DNA of 64,000 nucleotides from Ceratothoa steindachneri (taxonomy: Eukaryota > Arthropoda > Malacostraca > Isopoda > Cymothoidae), in the NCBI GenBank assembly GCA_963969495.1, contig OZ018335.1:87950440-88014439 (forward strand), written 5' to 3'. Each line of letters begins with the position of its first letter. Position 1 is the stretch's first letter. The position numbers and the translations under genes are program-made. Positions 13,640 to 24,389 of the stretch are shown here, in pieces. Under the pieces are notes generated by a model. That model searched no databases, was not told the DNA's origin, and saw only the letters and a program-made list of their open reading frames with translations.

Positions 13640-13960
13640 GCATATATTACTCAACATTACTGATATAATTGGGGGTATAATCTGCCCAAGGGGAGGGTAT
13701 GAAATGGACTGGGACATAATATACCCCAGGATATAAATTGGCCTAGGCCAAAATATACCTAGGGTATAAATTGGCCTAAGGCCCATTTAACCCCAGATAT
13801 AGTCCAGACAGGGAGTATACTTTGTCCTGTTGCACCGGTAGCCACCAAGCCGAAAAAAGAAACCTATCGGGCTAGCCAGAACTCGGCGAAAAAATTACCT
13901 TTGGTAACCAAACCCATTGCTAAAAGAAACTATACAGCTTGACAACAATACACTCGCCTC
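13640..13960. repeat. dispersed repeat, copy 2 (pair at 6188-6430)
   Basis: Positions 13640-13810 contain repeated self-complementary words around ttggcctaggccaaa and atatacc. Positions 13812-13960 match 6205-6345. See the entry at 6188 for the shared blocks. Confidence 0.5.
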
Positions 13961-14056
13961 TAAATGTTTGTCTTTCTTCATTTCTACTCCTGGATGCAGT
14001 ATCTCAAGGCACTTGTTTCTAGTAAACCGCTAAATAGCTTTACCACAGTTACAATA

Positions 14057-14101
14057 TGTAGCGGTCTATACCCCTATAAGTGGAAATATTTAATCATAGC
14101 A

Positions 14102-14189
<88 letters not shown>

Positions 14190-14970
14190 TCAACAAGGGT
14201 TGGTAACCATAACTTAAATCGTGTGATTGGTACGTCCGATCTCCAATGCGTTTTAAAATCAAACATTAGATTCATTCACTTTGCTGCTCGGCTCATCGGA
14301 ATCAGGTCTGTAATACTTGAATAGTAAATTTTAGTTAAATATGTCGCAAAAGAATCGCGAATTAATGCGTGGTTCTTCTATCATTTACAGACCCTCCCAA
14401 CTCCATTGTAATCTATTTATGGATCCAATTTAATCCATACAATCTATTTATACCAATATTTATACATATCAATCTATTTAATATTTACCCCATTTATTTA
14501 ATATTGACCCAATCCATTTAACTATATAATCTATTTTGCTCATATAATCTATTTATCAATCCATATAAATATTCATCATACATTTATAATATTTACTCAG
14601 TTAACATTCAACTATAATCTAATTAATATTTGTCAATCTAATTATCAATCATCATATGTGTACTCTAATTCTCATTAACTCATGCAAAGTTAATTCACCC
14701 ACGTAAAATTCAATCCAATCATAAACTGTATAATTTCACTTGGTAATCATAACCGTTCATTCCATAATATATATTTTTCGTATCTTTGTTTTAATACACG
14801 TATTCCCACGACGTTGCCGATTTAGGCCTATGGAAATTTCGTCTGCAAATTCAGACTTCCGGTTAGCAATTAACTTCATTACCCTTGTATAACAAAAATA
14901 TAGGTTTTGGGGTTTATTGTGACCTGAGCTATCTAGTGTATTGGCGCAATAATCACCTAACAGCCTATAA
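14057..14970 (+). repeat. 5' LTR of outer CsRn1-like gypsy element
   Basis: Starts tgtagcggtctataccc and matches the split copy 17709-17915 plus 25929-27757 up to cctataa. A (TA)n tract lies 45 bp inside (14103-14186). The shared part ends at 14970, just before a primer-binding-site-like sequence. A possible 4-bp duplication aata flanks the outer ends (14053-14056 and 27756-27759), but the exact LTR end is ambiguous by a few bases. This copy has no insertion and is the empty-site reference for the other LTR. Confidence 0.85.
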
Positions 14971-14971
14971 A

Positions 14972-14983
14972 TGGTGCCCAGAC
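14972..14983 (+). other. putative primer binding site
   Basis: tggtgcccagac lies one base after the LTR, where a tRNA primer site is expected. The same 12 bases occur on the minus strand at 30013-30024 beside another LTR-like sequence. The tRNA was not identified. Confidence 0.6.
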
Positions 14984-15324
14984 TAGTTTAATTATTTCCC
15001 ATCCACTCATTCATTTGTAATAATATATTAATTTTCACCGTCACGTGTTGCATTTTTTCGGACGACTCATCCCGCCTCACTCGTTCCATTTTTTCTCGCG
15101 TGGGCTTTCATTTTCGACACGTGCTCGTTTCTTAATCCTAAGTTTGCCTTAACATCCTTAAGTTCTCCCTTTGCAATTTCATATAATGTATTACCAATAC
15201 AATAATACGGACAAAGAGTGATCAAAATTCGAGAATTTTGTTCATTTTTTTTTTTTTACCCTTAAGCGGGGGAATTGGATTTGTGCATATATACACACAC
15301 ACACACACTTTTAATATTTTATAA

Positions 15325-16500
15325 ATGGATTATGACGGAGCCCCAACTTCGGTCACAGTTACAACGACCCAAGCATCTTCTTCAGTAACAACGATGAACT
15401 ATTCGACCACTTTCGCCCCGCATTCGCCTCCCACTCCCGCTATGGTTCAGCTGCCACCATTCGACTCACAAAATCCCACTGGCTGGTGGGAAATGGTGGA
15501 ACTCATCCTTCAACACCAGGTAGTTCCTGACGACCATAGAACGATCGTCGTAGCCCAGAAATTACCTCTGAGTATCTTTTCCGTTTTTTAAGAATATTTT
15601 GCTGGATGGGGTAATTGCTGATTGTTGGGTTAGGTTCAAAAGGTCGTTCAAGGAGGAATTTGGGAAATCGCAGATAGAGGACCTGCGGATCCTTCTCGAT
15701 ACGCAGGAGATGGGGGACAGGCGTCCTACGCCTTTTTTTTAACCATCTCAAAGCCCTCGAACATGCCAAAGGAACACAGCTCGACCAACTCAAGCCACTC
15801 ATAACCGAGATATTCATGAATGGGATGCCGGATGAAATTAAGCCCCTTCTTTTAATGTCCTCCCCGGTGAACGTGGAAAATATTGCAGAGGCGGCTGGTG
15901 GCCTGTATAACAACCCTTTCATCAACCGGGGAAATGCAGGCCATGGGTCGTTTAGCGATGTAAATGAACACTCACATGTATCTATTTCTCAGGTTAAGTC
16001 ACCAGTCGGAGCTCCTTACAACGGGCCAGGACTCCCTCAGGATGAATCTTCCCAGGTTTCGGGTTTTTTATCCGTTTTAGAGAGGAGTGAAGTGGATATT
16101 CGTGCCCTAAAGGTGCGAACGGGTCTTCACCGAGAGCAACATCGTGAGCAGGATGGAGGTGTCAGACGTCGTTCCTCCTCCCGAAAAAGGCAAAACCAAC
16201 GAGAGAAATTCCAGCACAAGAGGTGAGGTGAGGAAGGTTCATTTTCAACCTTCGTCTAATTCACCATATCCTGACAACTCTCAGGGTAGCTGCTGGTACC
16301 ACTCTAATTATGGGAGCAACGCTGTCCGCTGTGTTCAGCCTTGCAATTTTTACCATGCATCAATTCATGCCCCCAAATTTAACCCTGATACTGGTCGTGC
16401 TGCTCATACTACTATATTTCAACCGTCAGTATTTTGCTGGTCCTACCTCAAATTTGGTGCAAGAGCAGAAAAATGCGCAAAGCCATGCTCGTACCATCAA
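15325..16500 (+). pseudogene. Gag remnant of outer gypsy element
   Basis: The start at 15325 (MDYDGAPTSV) is followed by a Thr/Ser/Pro-rich N-terminus and LPPFDSQNPTGWWEMVE, as in the Gag start of CsRn1-type elements. The frame breaks near 15590 and resumes around 15816 (MNGMPDEIKPLLLMS). The nucleocapsid part, in a third frame, has two Cys/His knuckle-like units: CWYHSNYG-n-CVQPC at 16291-16344 and CWSYLKFG-n-CAKPC at 16435-16488. They look like an in-line duplication, because related Gags usually show one such unit. Several frameshifts make it non-functional. Confidence 0.7.
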
Positions 16501-16559
16501 AATTTCCAATCTCAACCTACCCTACCTTCACCACTTCAAATCTTTTTAAAAAAAACTCT

Positions 16560-17670
16560 GCGGGTTCCTTTACCCAAATTTCACTTCATCGCAGGGAACT
16601 TTAAACTAGAAACGCAAGTGATACGTGGGTCTGTCTCCTCTGCAACCTCATCCCTTCTTCAGGTCGATCCTCTCTTTAGCATTCATGACCCACTCTCTGG
16701 TTTATCCTTCCTGGCTGATACTGGCGCTCAATGCAGTGTCATTCCAGCCTCTTAGGTCGAGAAAGATTGCACTTCTTCTCAGCTGGTCCTTAAAGCTGCC
16801 AATTCATCGGACATAAGGACTTATGGGAGGTGTATCTTCGAGCTCTCTCTCGGGTTACGTCGTGTTTCCCATGGTAATTCATCATAGCCGACGTCGACAT
16901 TCCAATTTTGGGCCTCGACTTCCTTCCCCCTCATGACCTTTTGGTCGATCCATGTCGCCGCAAGCTTATTGACAAAACCACGACACTAACTGTTACTGGT
17001 TCATTCTTTCCTTCTACCAGCCCTCTCCTCTCTGTTCGTCTCCCGTCAACTGCTCCCACCTTCCAAGCTTCTGTCTGCCTCCTTCTAAGGACAGACCTAC
17101 TAAGCACAAAAAGGTGCGATTCCACTCGCACATCCTTGCAACTTTCCATTGATCGCCTGAAACCAACTTTCATAAAAGCCGTTCATCTGGAGCAGCCACT
17201 AACTTTCTCTTCCACTAATATAGGTCCAGTGGTTATCTCAGCCTACCTTCCGCACCTAACTATTCCTTCAACACTTCCGAACCAACTAGCTCCACTTCCG
17301 AACCCTTCTTCGGCTCTTTCAAATTAAATTGCAACTTTTCCCCCAGCTCTTTGCTCGGAAACCCTCCACCAACCATCTCTACACCCCCTAATTCTTCTCC
17401 CCAACTGCTGCCGACTCACTTTTTGTTTCAGGACCACTCGACAGCAGCTGGAGAACATCAAGCGACCAACGCGCAACTCCCGAATTTCGCATTTTCGGAG
17501 GGTCCAGAACAATCGCACCCGAAGCTCACGTCCTCACTCGCGAAAATCTCCCGTATCAATCGAGTGACACTACTAATCGCCACCTGACCCACAATCCGAG
17601 TCAGCCAATTGGCACTAGAACCCGTTCTGGACGCGTTGTAAGGAGGCCTCGCCGCGATATAGACTAAAAT
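16560..17670 (+). pseudogene. protease joined to integrase C-terminus (pol deletion)
   Basis: A retropepsin is recognisable. FLADTGAQCSVIPAS carries the catalytic DTG at about 16716, and GLDFLPPHDLLVDP (about 16911) is the second conserved strand. About 150 bp further the reading becomes LQLSIDRLKPTFIK (about 17140), which is typical of the extreme C-terminus of gypsy integrase. RT, RNase H and the integrase core are therefore missing, deleted between roughly 17080 and 17130. A basic RSGRVVRRP-like tail (about 17615-17660) precedes the 3' LTR at 17709. Confidence 0.7.
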
Positions 17671-17708
17671 ATTATGTTGTGTGAGCTTTTACCTCGATGG
17701 GGTAGTAT

Positions 17709-17753
17709 TGTAGCGGTCTATACCCCTACAAGTGGAAATATTTAATCATAACA

Positions 17754-17821
<68 letters not shown>

Positions 17822-17826
17822 ATATA

Positions 17827-17915
<89 letters not shown>
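17709..17915 (+). repeat. 3' LTR of outer gypsy element, left part
   Basis: Matches 14057 onward (tgtagcggtctataccc, then aagtggaaatatttaatcat) into a (TA)n tract with a (GT)n interlude at about 17801-17821. The LTR is interrupted at 17916 by the Gmr1-like element and resumes at 25929. Confidence 0.85.
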
Positions 17916-17918
<3 letters not shown>

Positions 17919-19459
17919 GGTAGAATGACCCTTGGTTTTGATCCCTATACTCTTTGACACCCTTTTAGTAGCGGTATGCTTTAAGGGGCGTGAGTTACTT
18001 CTATGATGAAGTAGGCTTTGTTCTAAGAGTGCTAATTCAGTAGTTTTATTCTTAAGGAAGAGCTATTTTTAAAAACATAAGGATAAGAGGAAACACCAGA
18101 ATCTACCAAAATAAACATGTATTTTAAACGAAGCACTTAACTATTACAAATCAACAGTTAACACATTTCTATCTTTGGCATCAAAGATCTTTCAATGACA
18201 AAAAATAAACAAATAGGCTTCCCGTAAACATACCAATTGCCGATTAGTATTTTTTTTTCGCGACTCGATTTAATTAGCGTTAAACATTAAATTAACGTAC
18301 TCTCGTCCACAAACACATATGACCTAGGTTCAAGAACAATGGTTTCTACTCTCCTTTAAAACGTGGGACGTACTAAACTTCTACTATCGCAATAGAGATA
18401 TAAATGTTATTTTTAAGTTACAGGTAGGTATTAGGGATTGCCGGATGTCGCTGGAGGACTTATCTCTCTCTTTGAAGTGTTTCGGGGCCGCTGGATAAAT
18501 TTTCGTCGATGAGGGATTGCTTGTCGCCTGTGACGGGGGCTGATTCTTCAACGTAATTAAAGAACGGGAGCTCGTTGGGGCTGGGTTCTTCTCCTCTCAC
18601 TCTTACGGAGCTTGAGATGTGAGAGTCGCTCGAGTGTGAGCGGCTTTGCTTTTCTTCAGTCGGACTTCTTTGTAGACTGAACAGGCTTCTTCGGTATGGT
18701 ACCGATATAAAGCTTGACTATTTAGGTTAATAGGGCCCTGAAAGGGGCGGTCGATTTTCTCAATCTGATCCTATAGGTTCTCACGGAAATAGTCTTGTAT
18801 GGCTGAATGATCGATCTTCCTGAACTAACCCTTCTTCTGGCGTATCGACTTCTAATCTTCTTTTCTGGCTGAAAGATCGATCTTCACGAACTAATCTTTC
18901 TTCTGGCGAATCGACTTCTAATAATCTTCTTGTCTGGCCGATGGCTCGATCTTCACGAACTAATCCTCCTCTGGCGTATCGACTTTTGATAATCCTCTTC
19001 TCTTTCTTTGCGGGGCTTATTTATAGGCGGATTGCCGCCCCATCTAAAGGGGAAAGTGACCAGGCCACCGAGACAAAGGGAAGGGGGGGGTGCGAATGGT
19101 GAGTTAGCATCTGGGGCGAGCGAGAATTCCTGAGGTGGAACTGGGGTGCCCAAGTCAGCTCGCAAATTTGAGGCTCGCAACCGCACCGCTACTTGGCGTA
19201 CCTTCGGACTCGCACCGCTTTTTTTTCTATAACCACGGGTTTATGGGTTTCGTAGGTAATTGGATCGTTAGAGCGTCGTTTAAGGACCTTAGGTGGTCGC
19301 CCTAAAACAGATGTTAGCTCCAACTGCCCACAGCGGCGGGGAGATCAAACATGGTAAGCAGTTTCGCCGGTTACCTTTCCCACGCTTCTCCTCATGAGGA
19401 GGGGGGGGGTTAATGTACCTATACTCCTCCAGGATGCTTAAGGTAGCTATTTCTCTACA
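17916..19459 (-). repeat. 3' LTR of Gmr1-like element
   Basis: 1544 bp, aligning end to end with 24390-25928 (1539 bp). Differences are scattered substitutions and small indels. Within it are repeated ctggctgaaagatcgatcttc-type words (about 18790-18960). Short open frames here (for example 19186-18953) also occur in the other LTR and are not treated as genes. Confidence 0.9.
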
Positions 19460-19743
19460 TTTACCTCCCTCCTTAAGAAAATAACGGGAGGGGAGAGGGG
19501 GGTTCCAATCCGACGCTTACAATAATATACATGGGTAACTTACGGAACATTATATTATACAATAAATTCTAGTTCACTCGAGAATGCCTCGATAACATTT
19601 CACCTGACCTTACATTAATTCCTATATTACTGTGCCAACTTAGGATCTTCTTACCTACAACTAGGGGGTTACTCGCCCCTACTTACTTACAATTCTACTC
19701 ATTTACACTTAACTTTGCCCTTATACAATAGTTGGGCTGCTCC

Positions 19744-20601
19744 TTAATCGTCGACAGGGTTCCGACTTAACGAGTCGGCCATACAATTGTTGGACCCTTT
19801 TATATAGTGAATGGAGTACTGGTACTCCACCAAAAGTAAACTCCATCTCAGGAGTCTTCCATTCTTACTCTTATTTTTACTTAAGTATGACAACGGTTTA
19901 TGGTCGCATTCCAACTTAAACTCGCGCACAATTAGATTATATTTGAATTTACCTATGGACCATATTATGGCCAAAGCTTCGATTTCGATAGTAGCGTAGG
20001 CTTTTTCTCTACTCAAAAGTTTCCTACTGACATAAGCTATGGGATAGGCTGTTTCGTCACCTTCGTATTGAAGCAATACTCCGCCAAACCCATCCTGACT
20101 AGCGTCCGTGCGAATGCCGAAGATCTTGTTGTGATTTGGTAAGCGAAGAATGGGCGCAGTTACGAGTTTTCTTTTTAGAACCTCCAACTGAGTTATTGCA
20201 TGGGGGTTCCACGTGACAGGGTCTGACGCTGTCTTTTTTAACAAATCATTCAGTGGGGCCGCAATGGAAGCGAAGTGTGGTACAAAACGCCTATAGAACA
20301 AGGCCGCTCCCATAAACGATCGGAGTTGTTTCTTTGTTTTCGGCCGGGGCATCTTAACTATGGCGTCCACTTTTTCTTGCTGGGTAGTCAGGTGTTTTTG
20401 TCCTATCTTGAATCCCAGGTAGTCAATGGATTCGTAGGCAAAATAACACTTGGTCGGCCCGGCGGTTGGACCTTGCTCCTTCAATTTCTCCAGCAATGAG
20501 CGTAAGGCGTGTAAGTGTGACTCCCATGTACGGGTAGCTACGTACACGTTGTCGAAGGAAAACGACACGTCACTTAGTCCAGCGATAATTCGCCTCATCA
20601 T
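19744..20601 (-). pseudogene. Gmr1-like RT C-terminus and RNase H
   Basis: An open 285-codon stretch. It opens with MMRRIIAGLSDVSFSFDNV, which holds the YxDD region as FDNV with Asn at the second Asp, as in the copy at 2022. The RT thumb follows (DYLGFKIGQ, SFMGAALFYRRFVPHF). RNase H comes next with RTDASQDGFGG, IEIEALAI and CDHKPLSYL, and ends ADSLSRNPVDD. The end of pol is about 285 bp before the 3' LTR, and no integrase follows, which confirms the unusual order. It is joined out of frame to the upstream RT by the 37-bp deletion near 20720. Confidence 0.88.
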
Positions 20602-21379
20602 CCTATTATAATTGCTACCGGCTGTAAGTAGTCCAAAGGGTAGCCTGGTAAACTGTAACAGACCTCTCTCGGTCGCAAAAGCCGTCAGTTTTTTGGACTC
20701 CTTAGCGAGAGGTATTTTATAGCGTCTTCAAATAAATGGAGATTTTGATCTATTAGTGGGATGGGCTCGGCGTCGAAAACGGTCACTTATTCAATTTTCG
20801 GAAGTCCATGCACATCCGAAATGATTGATCAGGTTTCTTAACCATTACTATGGGGAAGCAATAATCGGACTCCGATGGCTCTAAAATTCCCAATTTTAGT
20901 AAATTCCGGACTTCCTTATTGAAGGCTTCTCGTAGGTGGATCGGTAAAGGATATGGTTTGCTCCGAACCACTGAATTTGTTTTTAGTTTTATTTCATGGA
21001 TAAAATCCTTGGCGCATCCGGGGTTTTCAGAAATGACTTCTGGGAATTCCATGAGCAAGTTCAACATTTCCGCTTTTTTTTTAATCTCTAAGTGGGGATT
21101 TATCTTTAAATCCACCCGAGGCTCCTCCGGGGTAGGTGAGAGCGAGGGAAGTTCGTATTCCTCGTTTTGTTCCACACACACGGTGTGTATGACTTGCAGG
21201 GGCGTACCCGGGTAAACGGTATCCATCGGTTCTTCTTCGTCTAGAAGGGTAATATTCTTTATGCACGCGGGGCGGTGATATTTTTTTAGCATGTTTATGT
21301 AATAGGTTCTTCGCCCTGTTGGGGTATCTATCAAGTAATCGACTGGACCCCGTGCCTGAATTACTTCAAACGGTCCCTT
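20602..21379 (-). pseudogene. integrase C-terminus and RT N-terminus (Gmr1-like)
   Basis: After an in-frame TGA at 21380 the frame continues as KGPFEVIQARGPVDYLI, which is integrase C-terminal GPY/F-like. An acidic linker follows, then the RT entrance: GCAKDFIHEIKL, PYPLPIHLREAFNKEV, FPIVMVKKPDQSFRMCMDFR. Relative to the copy at 2022-2630, about 37 bp are missing near 20717, removing the first palm Asp and shifting the frame. The missing bases are flanked by short att/ttta words, as in a replication slip. Confidence 0.85.
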
Positions 21380-22282
21380 TCACTGGGCCCATAACTTATT
21401 ATTTTCGGTCGGGAGTAATAATAAGACTTCATCTCCTGCCTTTAGTTTTCGAGCCTTTGCTTTCATATCGAAGTAGTCCCGGTATTTGGCTAAATTTTTC
21501 TCGGCGTTCTCTCGAGCTAAGCCAGAGCAGTATTCTAGGCGCTCGCGCATATCCATCACGTAGGCGCAAGACGATTTGATTTCTTGGTCGAGCTTCGCGT
21601 TGGAAAATAATTCCTTAAGAATACTCATAGGACCTCGCATATTTCTCTCATATAATAGCTCAAAGGGCGAGAATCCCAACGTCCGATGAGGTATTTCTCG
21701 GCAGGCGAAAAGGGCTGCAGGCAGGTATCTGTGCCACTGTGTAGGGTTGTTTTGACACAACTTCTTCAATATATTTTTGAGAGTCCCGTTTAATTTATCG
21801 CAGATTTCGTTAGCGGATGGATGCAATGGACTCGTAAAAATTGGCTTGACTAACAGTAGTTTTTTAAAATACTCCATCAATTCTGAGATGAATTGGTGCC
21901 CTCTATCCGATAGAATTTCTTTAGGCAGGCCTACTCGTGCAAAAATTGAAATTAATACTTCCGCGCAGGAAATAGTGTCAATCTTCCGTAGGGCCACGGC
22001 ATCTGGGAACCGGGTGGCACAATCCACTAGGGTGAGGATGTAGGAGTGTCCTCCACTTGAAGGGGGGTTAATTGGTCCCACCAAATCAATATCCACTCGA
22101 AAGAATAGTTCGGTTATAACGGGCACCTTTTGTAAGGGAGCGGGAGGTACCCGTCCTCTGGAAAGATCCTTCTGACACACGTCGCATGATCGGCAATAGG
22201 CCACAATTTCCCAGGCGGCCTGGGGCCAATAAAAGTGTCGGAATATCTGCTGCGCCGTTTTGTTGTGCCCAAAGTGTCCGGC
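21380..22282 (-). pseudogene. Gmr1-like integrase
   Basis: After the in-frame TAA at 22283 the frame continues with the HHCC zinc-binding segment (GHFGHNKTAQQIF, then CRSCDVC). The core follows, with VDIDLVGPIN (first Asp) and LSDRGHQF (second Asp). Exactly 35 residues later, where Glu is expected, the sequence NEICDKLNGTL carries Asp. The domain lies between protease and RT. The stop codons and the Glu-to-Asp change suggest it is inactive in this copy. Confidence 0.85.
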
Positions 22283-24166
22283 TTATATTCCATCATGCGC
22301 GGTATTCAAAATTCTTTGCGTGTATTCTTGAGGTACACACAGTGCTTTCTTGTTCTCCTTTTCCTCCTTGCTGATAGTACGGTAGAGAAGTGAGTCTTCT
22401 ACAATATACTGGATAGGCTTCTTTCCTTTCACTTGGAGAATTTCACCTTTAATAGCTTTCTCCAATAAAGGTTTAAGAGTGGGGCATTCCTTCTGAGCAC
22501 TGGCGAAGGAAGTCAATTTGAACCCATTGTCTTCGAGGGTAATCCTCGGGGTCAACTTAGCAGGTTGCTCTTTCCTCTGGGCTTCTTGTGCCCGGGTGAC
22601 TACTTGTTGGGCCACTTCTTGCTGGGGAATTAGGGGGTTTTGTCCGATTAGTACTGCGCAGAACTTAATCGGGGCTACTACCACGTCCGTCCAACCGGTG
22701 AAATATCTGCATTGTATATGACATCTCACGACGGGGAATCGATTGTCGCGTCCTAAAAAGTCGTGGACGATTGCGAATTTCTTATGGTTAGGGTTTACTG
22801 GGGGCAGCAACTTGTCGGATACCACTATGCACGTACATCCGGTGTATCTGACTAAAGTGGATACTCGGCACCCATTAACAGTGCCCTCTTCAAATTGTAG
22901 GCCGCCGGGCGAACTTTTGTTGAATAGAAAGTTTACCTGTTGCTGGGGCCCTTCGGATGTTGGCACGGGGACGTAGGACGAATCAGCTTGTCCTGCTGGG
23001 ATCGCGGCAGTCAGGTTTTGCACCTGTTGTCTCGAGGTCTCCCTCAGTCGGGAGTTCTGTGGGTACTGGAAACTCAGGTGACCTATTATCCCGCAGGTAT
23101 AACAAGTGACGGGCTTCCTGGGATACGTGCCGGTATTAGGGTATGATCCTTGTGGAATCCTAACTTCTTTTTGATTTTTTTCTCCTCCAAAATTTGGCTT
23201 ATAAGTTCCTTTTGCTACTGAGAACTTAAAGGGCTTCTTCTGCAAATGCCTGGGTGGCGGCCCATTTTTCTTTGAGGAGGGAGCCTTCTCTATCTTGTAA
23301 TCCCTCGGATATAACCGATGATTTACCGCGTGGAGGTCAGCCTCGTCCAGACACTCGTTGAAGGTAGAAGCTTTTCGGGCCTTAACGAATGCACGGATTT
23401 CCTGGGGTAGTGTACTCAGTAACTGATCTCTAAGCATGAAGTCGACGACCGCAGTGACTTCGTTCTCTACCCCTTCTGACTCCATCCAAAACTGTAGGCT
23501 TCGACGAAGCTCAAAGCCAAAAGGTTTGTATGTTTGTCCAGGTCTTATACGAGACTGCCTGAACTTCATCCTATATTCTTCCGGGTTAAAGTTTGTTGCT
23601 AAGAGAAGTTCGGCTTTGAGAGTGGAATAGTCCACAGTCGCTTCTGAGGGTAAAGATACGAATATCTCTCTCACCCTACGATTGAGTAGCGGTAACAGTC
23701 TGGCGACCCCATCTTCTTCTAGGTCCCAATTATTGACTTTAAATATTTTCTCAAAATGGGAGAGATATGAGCATAAATCTTCATCGTCCCTGTACTCCGG
23801 GAGTTTCATGCTGGCCGCTGGTGACACTCCTGTTCTGGATGACACTGACTGCACCTCTAACTCGTCTTTGCTAAGTGCTCTTTCGTGGGCCCTTATCTTC
23901 TCTCCTCTATCAGCTTCCATTTTCGTCTTTTCTCATCTTTCATCAGCTCCCATTTTCGCCTTTTCTCTTTTTTCATCAGCTTCCATTTTCGCCTTTTCTC
24001 TTCTTTCATCAGCTTCCATTTTCATTTTACGTTCCTCTCTTCTTTCTTCTCTTTCGTTTCTCTCTTTCTCCTGAATAAACGAGCTCAGATCGGTTCCTTC
24101 CAGTCCGAGGCTTTGACCTTGCTTCCGATAAAGGTCAAACAATGACATTGCGTTTATGTCAAGCAT
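22283..24166 (-). pseudogene. Gmr1-like Gag and protease
   Basis: The frame opens near 24166 or 24148 and is highly charged at first. A 33-bp tandem repeat encodes units of the type EADERREKAKM. An in-frame TGA at 23933 interrupts it. The capsid then follows with KLPEYRDDEDLCSYLSHF and FNPEEYRMKFRQ and a SCAN-like arrangement. A knuckle CYTCGIIGHLSFQY lacks its last Cys. The protease has LVRYTGCTC where family members have Asp before TG (TAC at 22844-22846), so its catalytic Asp is lost. The C-terminus runs into the integrase zinc finger across the stop at 22283. Confidence 0.85.
23911..24042 (-). repeat. 33-bp tandem repeat inside gag, 4 units
   Basis: Units start at 23911, 23944, 23977 and 24010 (plus-strand cagctyccattttcg). 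The period is a multiple of three, so each adds 11 residues to a charged, probably helical N-terminal segment of Gag. Confidence 0.85.
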
Positions 24167-24368
24167 CTACCTTGTTGTAAATCAAGCCTGACCTACTCCA
24201 CCACCGAAACTTACCACTTGGCCTAACAATTACCTTTAGATTGTATCCACCTCTATCTTTACCAATTTTCCACTCGTCAAATATTCTATTATTCCTGGTG
24301 TTCCTTTCATGTGTTAGCTCTTCCTTAAATAGACACTGCTGGGTTCTTTCTAATATAAAACCTATAGA

Positions 24369-24378
24369 CCTGACACCA
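24369..24378 (-). other. putative primer binding site (tRNA-Leu-like)
   Basis: Minus-strand tggtgtcagg starts 11 bases after the 5' LTR. Its complement cctgacacca looks like the 3' end of a tRNA-Leu. The spacing is a little long. Confidence 0.5.
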
Positions 24379-24389
24379 CTTTTATAATA

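Noticed and set aside
18953..19186. Short open frame, also present at 25424-25654
   Set aside because: It is repeated only because both lie in the two LTR copies of the Gmr1-like element.
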